Assembly: GCA_023627715.1 (NCBI GenBank)
Contig: JAMAHW010000039.1
Span: 124,001 to 188,000, forward strand
Reading direction: 5' to 3'
Source of the DNA: Periconia sp. R9002
Taxonomy: Eukaryota; Ascomycota; Dothideomycetes; Pleosporales; Periconiaceae
Length of the DNA stretch: 64,000 nucleotides
Part shown: positions 33,636-44,731 of the stretch, in pieces
Position numbering within the stretch: position 1 is the first letter of the stretch
Layout of the letters: each line of letters opens with the position of its first letter
The notes under the pieces: model-generated
Seen by the model: the letters and a program-made list of their open reading frames with translations, nothing else
What the model was told of the DNA's origin: nothing
The model's database searches: none
Program-made: the position numbers and the translations under genes

Positions 33636-33673
33636 CGTTCATGGTTATCGTCTTTTGTAACCCGAGTTTGACA

Positions 33674-34696
33674 TTAACCCTTGAGGAACGACCTCGAATT
33701 CGCGCTCCACGCTCTATCCGTATCCGACGAAGTCTGCACCCTCGGGGGCTCATGCATAACAATAACCTCGCGCTCTCTCCTGATATACTTCCCCTCGTCG
33801 CCCTTCGATCCAGCGTGCTGATGTGATCCATGTCCAAGATTAGAGTTCCCCTCTACGACGGACCGCAAACTATTCAGAATAGTGAACTCGACGCGGAGCT
33901 TGACTGCGTACACGGCGACTTTGAAGTAGCCCTGTAGGAAGAAGAAGCCGGCGTAACAAAGCCCTAGGATGGCAATGTCGAGCGCGATGATGAGGACATT
34001 GACCCAGATGAGGTGTAGCAGGACACGACGGCTGGTGGCGGAGTTGCGGCACACGGAGGTGATCGCGAGGAAGCGGTGCGTTTCTTTGATGTAGAGTAGC
34101 GAGAGGATGGTTTCGACCGTGAAGAAGGTGGCGACTTGGACTTTGTCGATGCGCAGCATTGCGAGGTTCAGACCGCGGTATTTCGCCATGGTCGGATACA
34201 TCTGTTCACACTCTATGTAAGAAGATTCTGGAAAGGGATGAAGAGAAGTAGGGCAAGAGTCTGAAAAACATACCGATATCAACGACACAAAAAACGACGT
34301 CCCACCCACCAACACAATATTCCCCACAATCATCGGCAGCACCCACCGATAACTCGTCCACCTATGCACCACGAGATGTAGCCTCGAGTACAAAATCACA
34401 CTCTGCGACCCCACATACAGCAGCCACGTAACCTCGATGAACACACTCGCAGAGTAATGATTCCAGATCTGGAAGTTCGTCAAGCAGATGCTAAGCACGT
34501 GAACGATGATACCCCAGGAGCAGAGTAGACAGCTCCAAAAGTACAAGCCGCGGCGGGTGAAGGTCAGCAGGATGCGAACGTTGAGCTCGAGCGCGAGGTA
34601 CCACGCGATGCCCATAAAGGCGGCGGCCGTCATAGCCGTGGGGAGGGCCGCAATGGACTGCGTTTGCAGCTCTGCTCCGCCGCCTTGTGTAGACAT
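33674..34696 (-). CDS. DUF7703 integral membrane protein (about 316 aa)
   Basis: Seven or so hydrophobic segments are visible, with family-typical stretches ELNVRILLTFTRRGLYFWSC, SQSVILYSRLHLV, YRWVLPMIVGNIVLVGG, KVQVATFFTVETIL, LYIKETHRFL, HLIWVNVLIIALDIAILGL and KLRVEFTILNSL. I chose the ATG giving MSTQGGGAEL. A GTATGT donor at 34273 and a GAACAG acceptor at 34202 remove an in-frame 72-nt insert (VCFSDSCPT...), giving the contiguous family sequence SFFVSLIS-MYPTMAKYRGLN. The C-terminal tail is hydrophilic. It probably sits in the plasma membrane; function unknown. It is convergent with the kinase gene. Confidence 0.85.
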   Translation of the reverse strand: MSTQGGGAELQTQSIAALPTAMTAAAFMGIAWYLALELNVRILLTFTRRGLYFWSCLLCSWGIIVHVLSICLTNFQIWNHYSASVFIEVTWLLYVGSQSVILYSRLHLVVHRWTSYRWVLPMIVGNIVLVGGTSFFVSLISVCFSDSCPTSLHPFPESSYIECEQMYPTMAKYRGLNLAMLRIDKVQVATFFTVETILSLLYIKETHRFLAITSVCRNSATSRRVLLHLIWVNVLIIALDIAILGLCYAGFFFLQGYFKVAVYAVKLRVEFTILNSLRSVVEGNSNLGHGSHQHAGSKGDEGKYIRREREVIVMHEPPRVQTSSDTDRAWSANSRSFLKG

Positions 34697-35874
34697 GGTC
34701 TCAGCACCTATGTCGAATATTCCAAATTTGGGGTAATAGCTCCACAAAGTGAGAAAAGTGGTTGACTAGATGGGGAGCAATAAAGTGGGGCGACTTCAAG
34801 GTATCTCATCCAGCCTTTAAACCCCCCCGGATGATCCTCCCCATCACCATGCTCCATCAGTCATCCATCCACAGCTTCATCTACTCAAGCCTCCTCCAAC
34901 TTTTGAACTCCGAAGCACGAATCCCACCATCTCACATTATCTGCGATCTTCAAACGACCAGCTGCCTTGTTATGCCATGTGGCTGGCGTCGTCGCAATAC
35001 GCGAAACGGGTGTTTTGTGATTGGGCGGTTCCTTATCGAAGACGCTACGTCCTGCATGGAACGCACTCAAGGCTGAGGTGGACGCAAACGTAGATCGCAT
35101 GCGCAGTCAGCAAGTCATCTTGTTTTTTTTTTTGAGTAATTCGCCGGATTTTGGGGATCTGCGTTGGGGTTTTGGTGAGGGACGCCGCTGAAGTAGAGAT
35201 CGTAAGCTTTGAAGATAAGAAGCACAAACGGGCTCCCTACTCATACGCCGGATGAGGCAGTTTCAGGCACTTGTAATCCCGATTTCTTTCCACCTCGAGA
35301 TCTTTTAGATGAGCAATTCGTGGACGTAGAGGAGTTTGTTGGAGCGAGAAGATGATTTTATTTCGTGGTTGAAGCTGTTGCGAGTTTTTATTAGTGTTAA
35401 ACTATTAGAAGGGGTTCTACAACTGTCCTGAATCTCATACAACTTGAGCTTACAACATTGCCGTCGGGGGTTCCAAAACATAAGCATCTTACTTTAATAT
35501 CTAGCCCCAAAGCGTGACAAACATAATTTAAGCGAAACATCAGACCCTGTTCTTACTAGGAATGAAAATTGTAACTATCATGGCTATGGCACTGAAATAT
35601 CATTGATGTGAATTGTATTTGCGTAGTTCGTACAAAATTAGTTGCACACGCTTTCAGGGCTATTTCACCACTTTTAGTCCACCATGTCATCAACAAGGGA
35701 CCGTGCATTACATGCAATATGACGCGATACATTGCTACGGAATAACAACCTTCCCCAATCCTGCCAAAGTCCAGCAATGGGCAGTATCCATGGCAAAATC
35801 CACTTCACTACATCGTAGCGCTACGCATCCGCTGTTTGCCGTAATCTCAATCCTGAACGGAGAATTCGAGAATT
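34697..35874. other. Intergenic region
   Basis: No supported gene. A poly-T run lies near 35121. The open frames on both strands here have weak composition. Confidence 0.45.
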
Positions 35875-36399
35875 TCAGTATGCGTAAAGTCGATTTCTGT
35901 CCTTATCGGTCTTTACGTTTGGGTGCAACTCATGACCCATGTAGTTGTACCCCTCGTCGTAATAAATATGCGCGACCTGGTGTGTTCCATTGCTCATCTG
36001 GATAGTGGTCTTAACCTGTACAGTGCCATGTTGTCTCTTATCACTGGGACTGGTGTGTCTTCCGTTCCTATTGCAGCAATGGTTATTCATATGTGCGCTT
36101 CCTTAAATGGTGCTCATTTAGAGGTGTATAGTGAAGAAAGTGGAAAGTTACCATATTTCCATTGTCACAAAGTTTGCGAAGTCTGGGGTGGTTGCGGCAA
36201 CTTGGCAGACCGCTATAGTGCCATTGGCTAGGGCGGCGTCTCTTGGCCTGGATTTTTGTCGCCAGGCTACAGTTGGGGCCATTTGAAATATTGGTGATGG
36301 GTTGTAACGATGCAGTTCGAATACGTCTTTGGCAATTGTTCGTAGGATTCCAGTGTGGAGGAAGGATGAAGTGACATGAATCAAGATGGTCAACAACAC
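35875..36399 (-). CDS. Small, possibly secreted protein (146 aa)
   Basis: Two exons, 36399-36152 and 36067-35875, with an 84-nt intron (GTAACT donor, GCTGCAATAG acceptor). The N-terminus is hydrophobic (MLLTILIHVTSSFLHTGIL), perhaps a signal peptide or anchor. The mature part is polar (NGRHTSPSDKRQHGTVQVKT, HIYYDEGYNYMGHELHP) and has one Cys only. A TATAAAG sits just upstream of the start on the minus strand (near 36405). No homologous family is recognised. Confidence 0.5.
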
Positions 36400-36903
36400 A
36401 GACTTTATACCCCGTATCCAGCGCGATACGTAGTAGCTGAAGTCAAATATCTGTATTTCTACGGCGTAGTTCTAGTCCTTTTTGCTAGGAGTGAAAATGT
36501 TAGTAGGAGTAAGGCATACATCATGTTGCGCGCGTCAAGGTAAGGTTTCAGATAACAATTGAATTGATAAGTTGACCTCGGTAACAGCAGCTGTTTCTTT
36601 TTCATTGTATGTTATTGGTTTGCATCGACCGAATGATATTTTTGGTTGCAGACGGGGAGGATTGACGGAAGAAAACAGGGCGGCAAACCCCTCGCGTTGG
36701 GGGGGTTTTGGCGGTTAAGTTAAATTTGGCCCCACTGCATGAGCATGACCGGAATGCGCTCGCCATCTTAGTCACTTTCGAAATCCATCACAATTCACTT
36801 TTTTTAAGTATTATAAACTCCTAATTAGAGAAAATGATCGAGTGCATCATTCAGGTACTAAGTATATGTCAAAGAGTGGAGCGTTAAGAGCTGAAGAAGT
36901 GTT
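36400..36903. other. Intergenic region
   Basis: Nothing recognised apart from the TATA-like element upstream of the 36399 start and the 3' flank of the SRPK-like gene. Confidence 0.45.
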
Positions 36904-38390
36904 TCATTCCTGGCCCTCCGAGCCATTAATCCCTGTATCCGAAACCCATGGATCTTGTAGCAACTCCTGCGTCGTGGCTCTGAGGGCAGGGTCAACCACT
37001 AGGATCTTCCGAAGATAGCGCCCGAACGCGCTAAGGTCTTCATCTCCCAGCTGGAGCGTAGTAGGGTCATAGCCATCTTTGTACGAGTGTTTGATATCCT
37101 CTTCTAGGGGCTGGAAACCTTCGGCGGAGAAATCTGCCCACGGATCAGTTGAAAATTAAGGGACTCTAAGCATTGGTCGGAGACAAACGTTTTGGCCTTT
37201 CTTTTAACACACCATCATTGATAGCATCTAGAACCCATTCCACAGGAACGCCGCCCAGAACTTTTTGAAACTGTGGTATCATCCATCGGTCATCAAACTC
37301 AGCTTCAAATGGCGTACGGCCAATGGTAAACTCATAAGTCTGCGTTTTAGATTAGCACCTGTATCATAAAGACATTTAAGAGCTTTTACCGTTGAGCCTA
37401 GATTCCAGAGATCTACCGCTTTGCTCAACTTGTGACCAAACACCAGCTCTGGGGGGTGCAGGGGCATCGGCGTGTATATCGATTTCGGGGGACTGTCGAA
37501 AAAAAACGCTACCAGTATTTTGAGTTGAACATCTAGAAAAGGAGCTCGAAGGGAATGTTTACACTCGCCGAAATCTACAATCTGTATCTCGTCCAGATCC
37601 ACCGCTTCTTTGCCGCTGTACTCGACCGGTTCGACAAGATAGTTGGGGAGACCTTCATCGAGGGGGGCGCCGTCTTTCCTAGATACAGGGCCTATCTGAG
37701 GCGCACCTAATGCTTCAATTTGCTTCGGGGACGAGCGCGCAACCTCAGAGAGACGGAAGAGGATATTCCCCCAATGAATATCTAATTAGAGTTAGATACC
37801 GAAGCAACTAGGCTAAAAAGTAGTTGATTACCTCCATGTGCCACACCGCATGAGTGAAGGTAGTCTACAGCAAGCAGAAGCTGGCGGCTGATTCGACGCG
37901 CCAGCTTGCTGTCCAGGCGATAGTCCTTAGAATTTTCAGCGACTTCAGAAACCTTGGGCCCCAAGAGCTCTGAGACGATGCACAAGTGTTGACCATTCGG
38001 TCCGTCATGGTGAAATGAGTCTAGGAGCCGGGATATGTGCTTCCGACCAGGGTGCTGGGGATCGCCCTTCTCTTCGATATGTTTGAGAATTCGGAGCTCG
38101 CCTTTTTGAGGCATTGATTCTTTAGCAACAACGACTTTGAGGGAAACATTACAGTGCATACTGTGAGGTATGTAAGCCAAAATCCATTTTGTTCGTTGGG
38201 AGGTATGGGCCTACTCGTGGTCTCTGGCCAGCCAGACGGTGGAAAACGATCCAAACCCGAGTTTGTTCAGAATCTCGTATCTTCCATCTTTGAATCGATC
38301 ATTAATGTGTACTGGATGATATCCCCCAGAAGTGTATAATGCTAGATCTTCGGCGGGCACGCCAATGTCATACTGGAATCGATCGATCAT
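36904..38390 (-). CDS. SRPK-like protein kinase (399 aa)
   Basis: Six exons: 38390-38215, 38160-37832, 37781-37563, 37508-37390, 37339-37213 and 37133-36904. Introns are 50-79 nt, two of them with weaker sites (GTAGGC at 38214, GTGTGT at 37212). The joined protein begins MIDRFQYDIGVPAEDLALY and has SGGYHPVHINDRF, the Gly loop LGFGSFSTVWLARD, VSLKVVVAKES (Lys), HPGRKHISRLLDSF, catalytic VAHGDIHWGNILF, VDFGES, PPELVFGHKLSKAVDLWNLG and a C-lobe ending in RKILVVDPALRATTQELL. This is the fungal branch of SR-protein kinases. All catalytic residues are present, so it is likely active. Expanded families of such kinases are common in Pezizomycotina. The 5' end could include an upstream exon. Confidence 0.85.
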
Positions 38391-39711
38391 TTGGCAAATC
38401 TGGCGACGCTGATGAAGAGCCCTACAAGAAGAAGTATGTGAGCGTACTAAAGACACCAAATTCTGTCGCATAAAATGAGCCGGCTTTAGCGCTTATCTAG
38501 AATCAAATGTTCGGAGCAGGAATCTAGGTACTGATCAATGATGTCTGCTTAACAAGGAGGATTAACCGTACTCTAGCCGAGCGCTAAAAAGCTTGGCGAC
38601 AGCTGCAAGATCACGTGCTGCTTAAGAGCACTCAATGAGTGAAGCGCGTTGCAAAGAACATTGAAACAAATAAAAAAGCAGAAAAATCAAGATAGCTCCG
38701 ATAGAAGCAGAATGAAGAAGATAGACAAGAACTCGTAGTGAATCACCCGCGCGGTTAACAATTTGATGGCAAGCATCGTTCTCAATGCAGGGCGGCCCAC
38801 CCGTAAGGATGTTGGGCGGTTCCAAGAACGACTTCCAGGAGAACGAGCTGCATGATGCAGCAGGGTGACCTTTCACTCACTTAGCGAAGTGGATTCGTTC
38901 TCATTACACCTCGGTTCATCACCTCCAAGATCCGCATGGCCCCCACCCGAAGCGCCCGTGAAAAACAAGTCTGCCTTGCACTCCCGCATTCCCATCAAGA
39001 AGTAATAATTAATGTAATCTTCTAGTAAAAGAACTACTTGCGGTACCGACACAGTGGGAAAATTTGTTTCCCCCTCCGGTAGTACCCTCGTCTGTATAGG
39101 AGTAAAAATAATCACTCTCTCTACAAATCATTCCGCATCACTTTCCAGAAATCTCAACTCTAAAATATCGCGTCAAAATCCAAAAGTCGAAATCGACATT
39201 CAAAGACCTACATCTCATACGAAAAACCTTGACTGCAGCCGATCTCACCCATTCCATAATCACCTCCCAAGTCGTATTGATCCTTTTTGTAAACTCGGCT
39301 GGATCAAATAATTTAATTATTATAGATGCGTCATCAAGAGACACGCATACTTTCACTCACCATCTACTACATTCCCAACTCATCCACGTGAAACCGGACG
39401 GTGCTGTTGTACTTGAGGACGACAAAAAAAATGCTTCCTTAAGTACCACCAATCGGGAAATCCGTGCTAGGCATGGCACGAGACACAAAAAAGACCCAGC
39501 GAACGAGATTAAAAAAATTCAATTCCCCATCTTCCCTCAACAGGCGCAGTGTATCCACGGCATCGCCATTCACCTCCCCTCATTGTACCCTAGCAATCAT
39601 CAATGCCAGAGTATGGCAGTGCCCAAGGCAGGGCAGAAGCCACATTCCCGAACACAGTCACATACCCAGAAAACGAGCTAGTACTCCAAACACAATACAC
39701 ATACACCACAT
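38391..39711. other. Intergenic region
   Basis: Weak minus-strand frames at 38622-38876 and 38873-39115 are not called. The C-rich stretch from about 39690 is the start of the antisense of the next gene's last exon. Confidence 0.4.
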
Positions 39712-40997
39712 CTATGATACCATCACAAACCAACCACCTCCCCCCCTCCCCTCTTCCTCCACCTCCTCCCGCACAACTAAATCCCCCCTCCTCAACCCCT
39801 CCCGAACCGCCCTAACAGCAAGCGAAGCCGTCCACCCCCGATGCCCAACCCTCACTTCCCTATCCCCAAACCACCATCTAACCCCAAACCCCCCCTCCTC
39901 ATCCTGCAACCCCACCAAAGCCGTTAAATCCCCCTCATTCTCAACCCCTAACTCCTAACAAACAAGCACCCTCACCGCCACACACGCCGAATTCCCTACC
40001 TCCGCGCCGATACGCGCTTGCACGCGGTCGCGCAGGGCGTCGCGGAGGTCAGTGAGGTCGAGGGCGAGAAGAGAGGAGGATAGGGCGAGAGAGGTGTGTG
40101 GTGGGGTGGACTTAAGGAGGCGGAGACAGTAGTAGAAGAACGGCTCCAGGGAGGTGAAGTGTCGCGTGGTGTATGCGTCGCGGGATTTGAGCTTCGCGAG
40201 GACGAAGCGGAAGAGGAGGGTGATGTCGTGCGCGCGGTGGTAGGCGTGGAAGAAGGTGCAGATGTTTGTGCAGATTTCTGGGGAGATGCGGGATTGGGGT
40301 TGTGTGAGGTATGCCTATGGTGTGGGAGCGTTAGTGGTGGAGAGGGGGATGGGGGATGGAAGGGGTGGAGGCGTACTTGGACGGTTCCTTCGTTTTCGTT
40401 GGGCGTGAGCATGTGGTCTAGGATCTGGTGCGCTGCGTGGTCGATTGGTTTGATGATGGTATCGGCGATGGACTCGATTTCCATGGCTTCGAGGAACGCG
40501 TCGTTTGGTGTTGCTGCGGATTCGGCGGAGGAGTGGTTCCATTTCCCGTGTGGGACGCGGATGTCGACGAGGTTCCTATTCAGCTGTTAGAAATCTTTGC
40601 TTGGGCTACGATCTTGATATTCCGTGAGCAATACGTACCAATCCCCAGTAACCTCAAGCATCAATAGCTGAAAAATGGTGTCGTTGAACTTCCTCCCCAT
40701 CTCTCGTTCTACGTCCCGCTGGCTGGTAGGTCCGTTGATGCCGTTGTCGAATTCTGCCTCCCATTGGCGAGCGTGGTGTTGGAGGTACTTTTCCCCCTTT
40801 TTGACCACGTCGATGGGACAGGGTATGCGTAGCGGAGGTGTGGGCGGTTGAGTGCTGGATCCGGCCCAGTACCTAAAATTCACGAGCACGAAGTTAGTTC
40901 AACCCAGGCAGAGGCGATACGTGGGTGATGAAGGTCTCAAAACGCTATCTTGAGATTGCTTTGTACCCAGGGGAACGTACCGGTGGTTGATAGGCAT
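39712..40997 (-). CDS. Hypothetical protein, five exons (330 aa)
   Basis: Exons 40997-40981, 40872-40639, 40575-40377, 40314-39964 and 39903-39712; introns are 108, 63, 62 and 60 nt and phases agree. It starts MPINHRYWAGSS; a helical middle has REMGRKFNDTIFQLLMLEVT and a later region CTNICTFFHAYHRAHDITLL. The last exon is Arg/Gly/Glu-rich (REEVEEEGRGGGGWF). No domain is recognised. The 108-nt first intron looks like a diverged introner-like element, sharing its start (GTACGTTC..CTGGGTACA) and end (GAACTAACTTCGTGCTCGTG) with the intron at 47065. The last intron's GTTTGT donor is weak. Confidence 0.6.
40873..40980 (-). repeat. Introner-like element, copy 3 (diverged; intron 1 of the 39712-40997 gene)
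   Basis: The 108-nt intron starts GTACGTTCCCCTGGGTACA, has TTTTGAGACC in the middle and ends with ACTAACTTCGTGCTCG then TTTTAG. The 3' block matches ACTAACTTCGTACCCACG of copy 4 at its branch-point region, and the 5' block matches GTATGTT...CCAGGTACA. Confidence 0.5.
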
Positions 40998-41419
40998 AGT
41001 CTTTTGGTTGCGCGCTTCAGTTCTTTGGAATGTCGCAGTCGGGTCAGTAGTTGATACGAGGGTTGAATAATTGAAGGTATGTTGTGTTAGGGTAGAAGTA
41101 CGGAAAAATGTACATGATTTATATGCATCAGGGGGTAGAGGTTGTGAATGGACATTTGGCTAATTTCCAGTCTGCACACAGTGAAAGGAGTACGTTATTT
41201 CCCTGATTTCTTTTTCTTTCACATTCAGGTTACTCAACGTAGGAAAAGAAGACATCCTAAATTTTATTCATCATCGCGAAAGGTATTCCAGGATACTAAC
41301 ATCTGCCATTATCATGAAATGGGCGTGCTTGAGCAGAAAATCTGACTTGCACAACCGCCCAGCGCTTCCTTCACCCTTTTCAGCCGCGTCAAAGAACTAG
41401 ACAAAAATGATCAAAGAAT
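40998..41419. other. Intergenic region
   Basis: Upstream region of the 39712-40997 gene and 3' flank of the NADPH oxidase gene. No feature is recognised. Confidence 0.5.
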
Positions 41420-43486
41420 TCAACCAAAAACTTCCATCATAAAATGATACTCAATCTTCTTGCCCTCATTCCTTGCTCGCGCCGTCATACTTGCACATCG
41501 ATCTGCGAGCTGCTGTCCAATTACCGGGGGTCCGCAGAAGAAAACGCCCACTTTGATCTCATCCGCGCTACCCATTCCATCCCACCTCTTCTCCTTTCCA
41601 CCTTGTGTCCGCTGTGCGAGCTTTTTGCACATATCCTGATAGTGCTCTTCTATGATGATGCCGAGTTCCGGGCGTCCAAAATGCGTGGGGTTGAGTAAGC
41701 CAGTGAGTGGTGACGTGGGGTGGGAGTCCGTGCGGTGTTTCTCGAGAAGCCAGCGGAACACGTGCTGCGAGATCTGCTTGCGTTTCTGGGTGACATAAGT
41801 TTGGATGCGGATGTCGAGGTGGGAGCTGTCAAGATCTTGGGCACGAGTGACTTCGTTGAGCAGGTCTGAGAACCAGAGGAGGTTGTTGCGGTCACGGACC
41901 ATCCAATGGAAGTCGATGCGGCGGTGGTCCTTGTAGGGAGAGGAGGACGACATGCTGGAGCGGATTTGGCGGTTGGACAACGCGCGGTGCGTGTTCTCGT
42001 TGTCGGTTCTTTCTGAGGCTGAGGCGGAACGTTCGCCTGATAGCGAGCGCTCTAGTTCATGGTTTTGGAGGTCCGTGAGGATTCCCGAAAAAGGAGTTAC
42101 GCCAATTCCCGCACCGAAGACCATGCTATATTCAAAATCATAAAAACGCTGTGCGGGAGCGCCGTGTGGGCCATCAATACCGACTTTGATTGTAGTGCGC
42201 GCGCCTGGGCTGGCTAAGTTGCGGAGCGCTTCAGTCCAGTCCCCATCGGCTTTGATGTGAACTTGCATTGTGTTTCCAGTGCAGGTAGATACGGTGAATG
42301 GGTGCCATTGGAAAAAAGAGAGTCGGGGAACTTGGATAAATACATACTGGCCAGCTTTGTAAGGCCAGAATCGGAATTTGGGAATGCTGCACGTGATGGC
42401 AACTGTTTCGTTATCCAGGATCTCAAGATCGGCCAGCAGGGGGAAAAATCCCAATAAAAAACGTGTGGTTCTCTCGGCGACGACCAGAAGAGTAGGAAAG
42501 GCCAGCCAGTAGCCGAACATAGGCCACTGTAAAAGCCCTTCAGTGCCGTGTGCTATCATAAGTCCGACAATTGGGTACATTAGGAGGTGGCCAAGTTGAA
42601 ATACTTCATAACTCCACTTGCGGATCTGTGGCATGCTGAGAAGAGCAAGAATGTAGAAACAGCCCAGAGCAGTGATACCTGTCCACCCAGGCAGCGATGA
42701 AACATAATCAATGTAGCGGCGAGGGACCGCATCTTCACCAAGGACCACGGCTACATTTTGCTGTCGTCCAGCTTTGCTCCCGTAAACAAACGAGCCTGAG
42801 AAGTGGCCAATGGCATGTATGGTGGCCAAAACAAGGCCGGCAATAGACATCTTGACGTGAAAAGATTGCGACAGATCCCAGTTGATAAACCGGGAAATGA
42901 AGTAGTACCTGCGAAGAAATGTCGCAAACCATCGTGACATGGAAAGGAGGATGAAGAAGAAGGTAGGGTACAGCACTCCAGCACATGTTTTTGAAACTAC
43001 GACACCCGGTCCAAACGCTGGTCGATATTCCTCGTATGTCAGATATTTGACAAGTTGCCAAATACCGAAAGCTAACATGGTACTTATTACCAGTGCCATG
43101 AAGAGTATCGAGGGGCCCTTGACGGCCCAATATGCGCGGATACGACGCCACATAGAAATGTTTTTGAAGTACTCATCCTCCTCTTTCGCCTCCTTGCGGT
43201 CCTGTTCCAGGGAGGGGATTTCCCATTTCCGCACACATTGCTCAAACTCTGCACGGGGAATCCTGTCACGGTTGTTTGTGAGACTCCGCAGAAACTGGTG
43301 TCGTGCTTCATCACCCCGGGACTCGTGGTGGAGATGATGGGGTTCTGCTTTGGGTGCCAATTCGTTGTGGACGTCGTCCAGTTTCTTTTCCAGCTCCCAG
43401 TAATCGATGGTTCCATCGTTGTTATGGTCCAGATCGTCCACGAAATGTTTGATCTCTATATCGGAAAGAAATAGTTGAGGTGCCAT
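41420..43486 (-). CDS. noxC: EF-hand NADPH oxidase (NoxC-type), 688 aa
   Basis: Transmembrane flavocytochrome that passes electrons from NADPH through FAD and haem to oxygen, making superoxide. A single exon. A canonical EF-hand loop, DHNNDGTIDYWE (residues 20-31), marks the Ca2+-regulated fungal NoxC group. Then come the ferric-reductase membrane domain with haem His residues (SIAGLVLATIHAIGHF and YEVFQLGHLLMYPIVG), the FAD motif WHPFTVS, the NADPH site FGAGIGVTPFSGIL, a Ser-rich insert (SLSGERSASASERTD), and the C-terminal VFFCGPPVIG and EYHFMMEVF. All key motifs are intact. It is divergent from the hydrolase at 44732. Confidence 0.93.
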   Translation of the reverse strand: MAPQLFLSDIEIKHFVDDLDHNNDGTIDYWELEKKLDDVHNELAPKAEPHHLHHESRGDEARHQFLRSLTNNRDRIPRAEFEQCVRKWEIPSLEQDRKEAKEEDEYFKNISMWRRIRAYWAVKGPSILFMALVISTMLAFGIWQLVKYLTYEEYRPAFGPGVVVSKTCAGVLYPTFFFILLSMSRWFATFLRRYYFISRFINWDLSQSFHVKMSIAGLVLATIHAIGHFSGSFVYGSKAGRQQNVAVVLGEDAVPRRYIDYVSSLPGWTGITALGCFYILALLSMPQIRKWSYEVFQLGHLLMYPIVGLMIAHGTEGLLQWPMFGYWLAFPTLLVVAERTTRFLLGFFPLLADLEILDNETVAITCSIPKFRFWPYKAGQYVFIQVPRLSFFQWHPFTVSTCTGNTMQVHIKADGDWTEALRNLASPGARTTIKVGIDGPHGAPAQRFYDFEYSMVFGAGIGVTPFSGILTDLQNHELERSLSGERSASASERTDNENTHRALSNRQIRSSMSSSSPYKDHRRIDFHWMVRDRNNLLWFSDLLNEVTRAQDLDSSHLDIRIQTYVTQKRKQISQHVFRWLLEKHRTDSHPTSPLTGLLNPTHFGRPELGIIIEEHYQDMCKKLAQRTQGGKEKRWDGMGSADEIKVGVFFCGPPVIGQQLADRCASMTARARNEGKKIEYHFMMEVFG

Positions 43487-44731
43487 GGGGTATTCGTGTC
43501 ACATATGCGTTCTCAGCGCGATGGGGACGAGGGACGAGGGCGCATGGATGATTTCATTATGATATTTATATCGACTGACGGGTTCGCTCGTCATGCTCGA
43601 GTGGACTGACTAGACACTTGGGTAGTTGTCCGGGTATCCTGTTATCAGCCACATTTCAATATCGGTACGTGCGCCAAGGTGTATTCTCCGCGACGAGCCT
43701 ATCACCGTACGCGGAAGTGGGATGATGTCGTTCCGCAGAGGCTTGGGGATGGAATAACTGAGGAAGAAACATGCCGGGCCAAGACCTGTGAACCGGTCTC
43801 CCACGGTTAGCGGAGCGGAGGAGACTCCAACGCTCCACTCCGCCAACGCCAGGGCCACTAGCGGCGGCTGCCAAGTGCTGGTCGGGGAGGCGCTGTAGGT
43901 ATTATCCTGATTTGCCGAGTCGATGGTGTGCCGCCAACCGAGGGCCAGGCCAGGCGTATGAAACCTTGGCGCAAAGAATCATTGTCAAAGGTGCTGCTTT
44001 ATGTGCATTGAAATGAACTGCGAAGACGAGGTATCTAGTGTCATGACGCAGTTCGACTAGTCGAATTGGTCATTCCATTGCATATGGTAGGTTTTGAACT
44101 GACCACTGTCACGAAGACTGTCGTAGAGATGAGTTGTGATTGGAGGTGGAGCTTTCTTCTGTAGTGATGGCGCGGCGGCCTGTGGATTGATAGTAGCACT
44201 TGAGATGGTTGTGTTGTTGTTGGTGTTGGTGGTGAGGTTGAAGATGTATGACGTAATGCGCCAAGACTCAGGGTCTTTTCATCCGACCCCACATCCCTGA
44301 CCATAACGTCAACCTAACACTTTAACACGACGACCATCACTCACGTCACTTGTCCAATGAGGGATTTCCATATGTATCAACTTCACCAGTGAACACCTCG
44401 ACCGCAAACATCGCGCCGTAAGTCTATAAATCCAGTTCTACATACTTCAGCATCCTTCGCAATGAGCCTTGTCCCAATGCACTCCCCGTTTGAAGCCACC
44501 TACGTCACCCGTCTTAGGCGAGATTCCCCAACTCAGTCAATGACGCCGCCAATAAGACCGCGAACTGGCTGCAGCTCAATTGGAATGGGTCGACCGCGCA
44601 GAGAACAAAAAAGTTTTGACTAGCCGACGAACGGTTCTACTCCCATCTTCCCTCGCGACCTCGTAGTCCTAACTTTGTTAACCACTTTATCGGCCCTACT
44701 TAGCACGAGGAACTGTGAGCACTTAGCAACA
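43487..44731. other. Divergent intergenic region between noxC and the hydrolase gene
   Basis: About 1.2 kb. Minus-strand frames at 43610-43874 and 44041-44304 are low-complexity or unsupported. No RNA gene was seen. Confidence 0.45.

Noticed and set aside
39229..39958. Plus-strand frames at 39229-39681 and 39464-39958
   Set aside because: Pro/Ser/Thr-rich frames antisense to, or just beyond, the last exon of the 39712-40997 minus-strand gene; codon pattern is that of a shadow frame.
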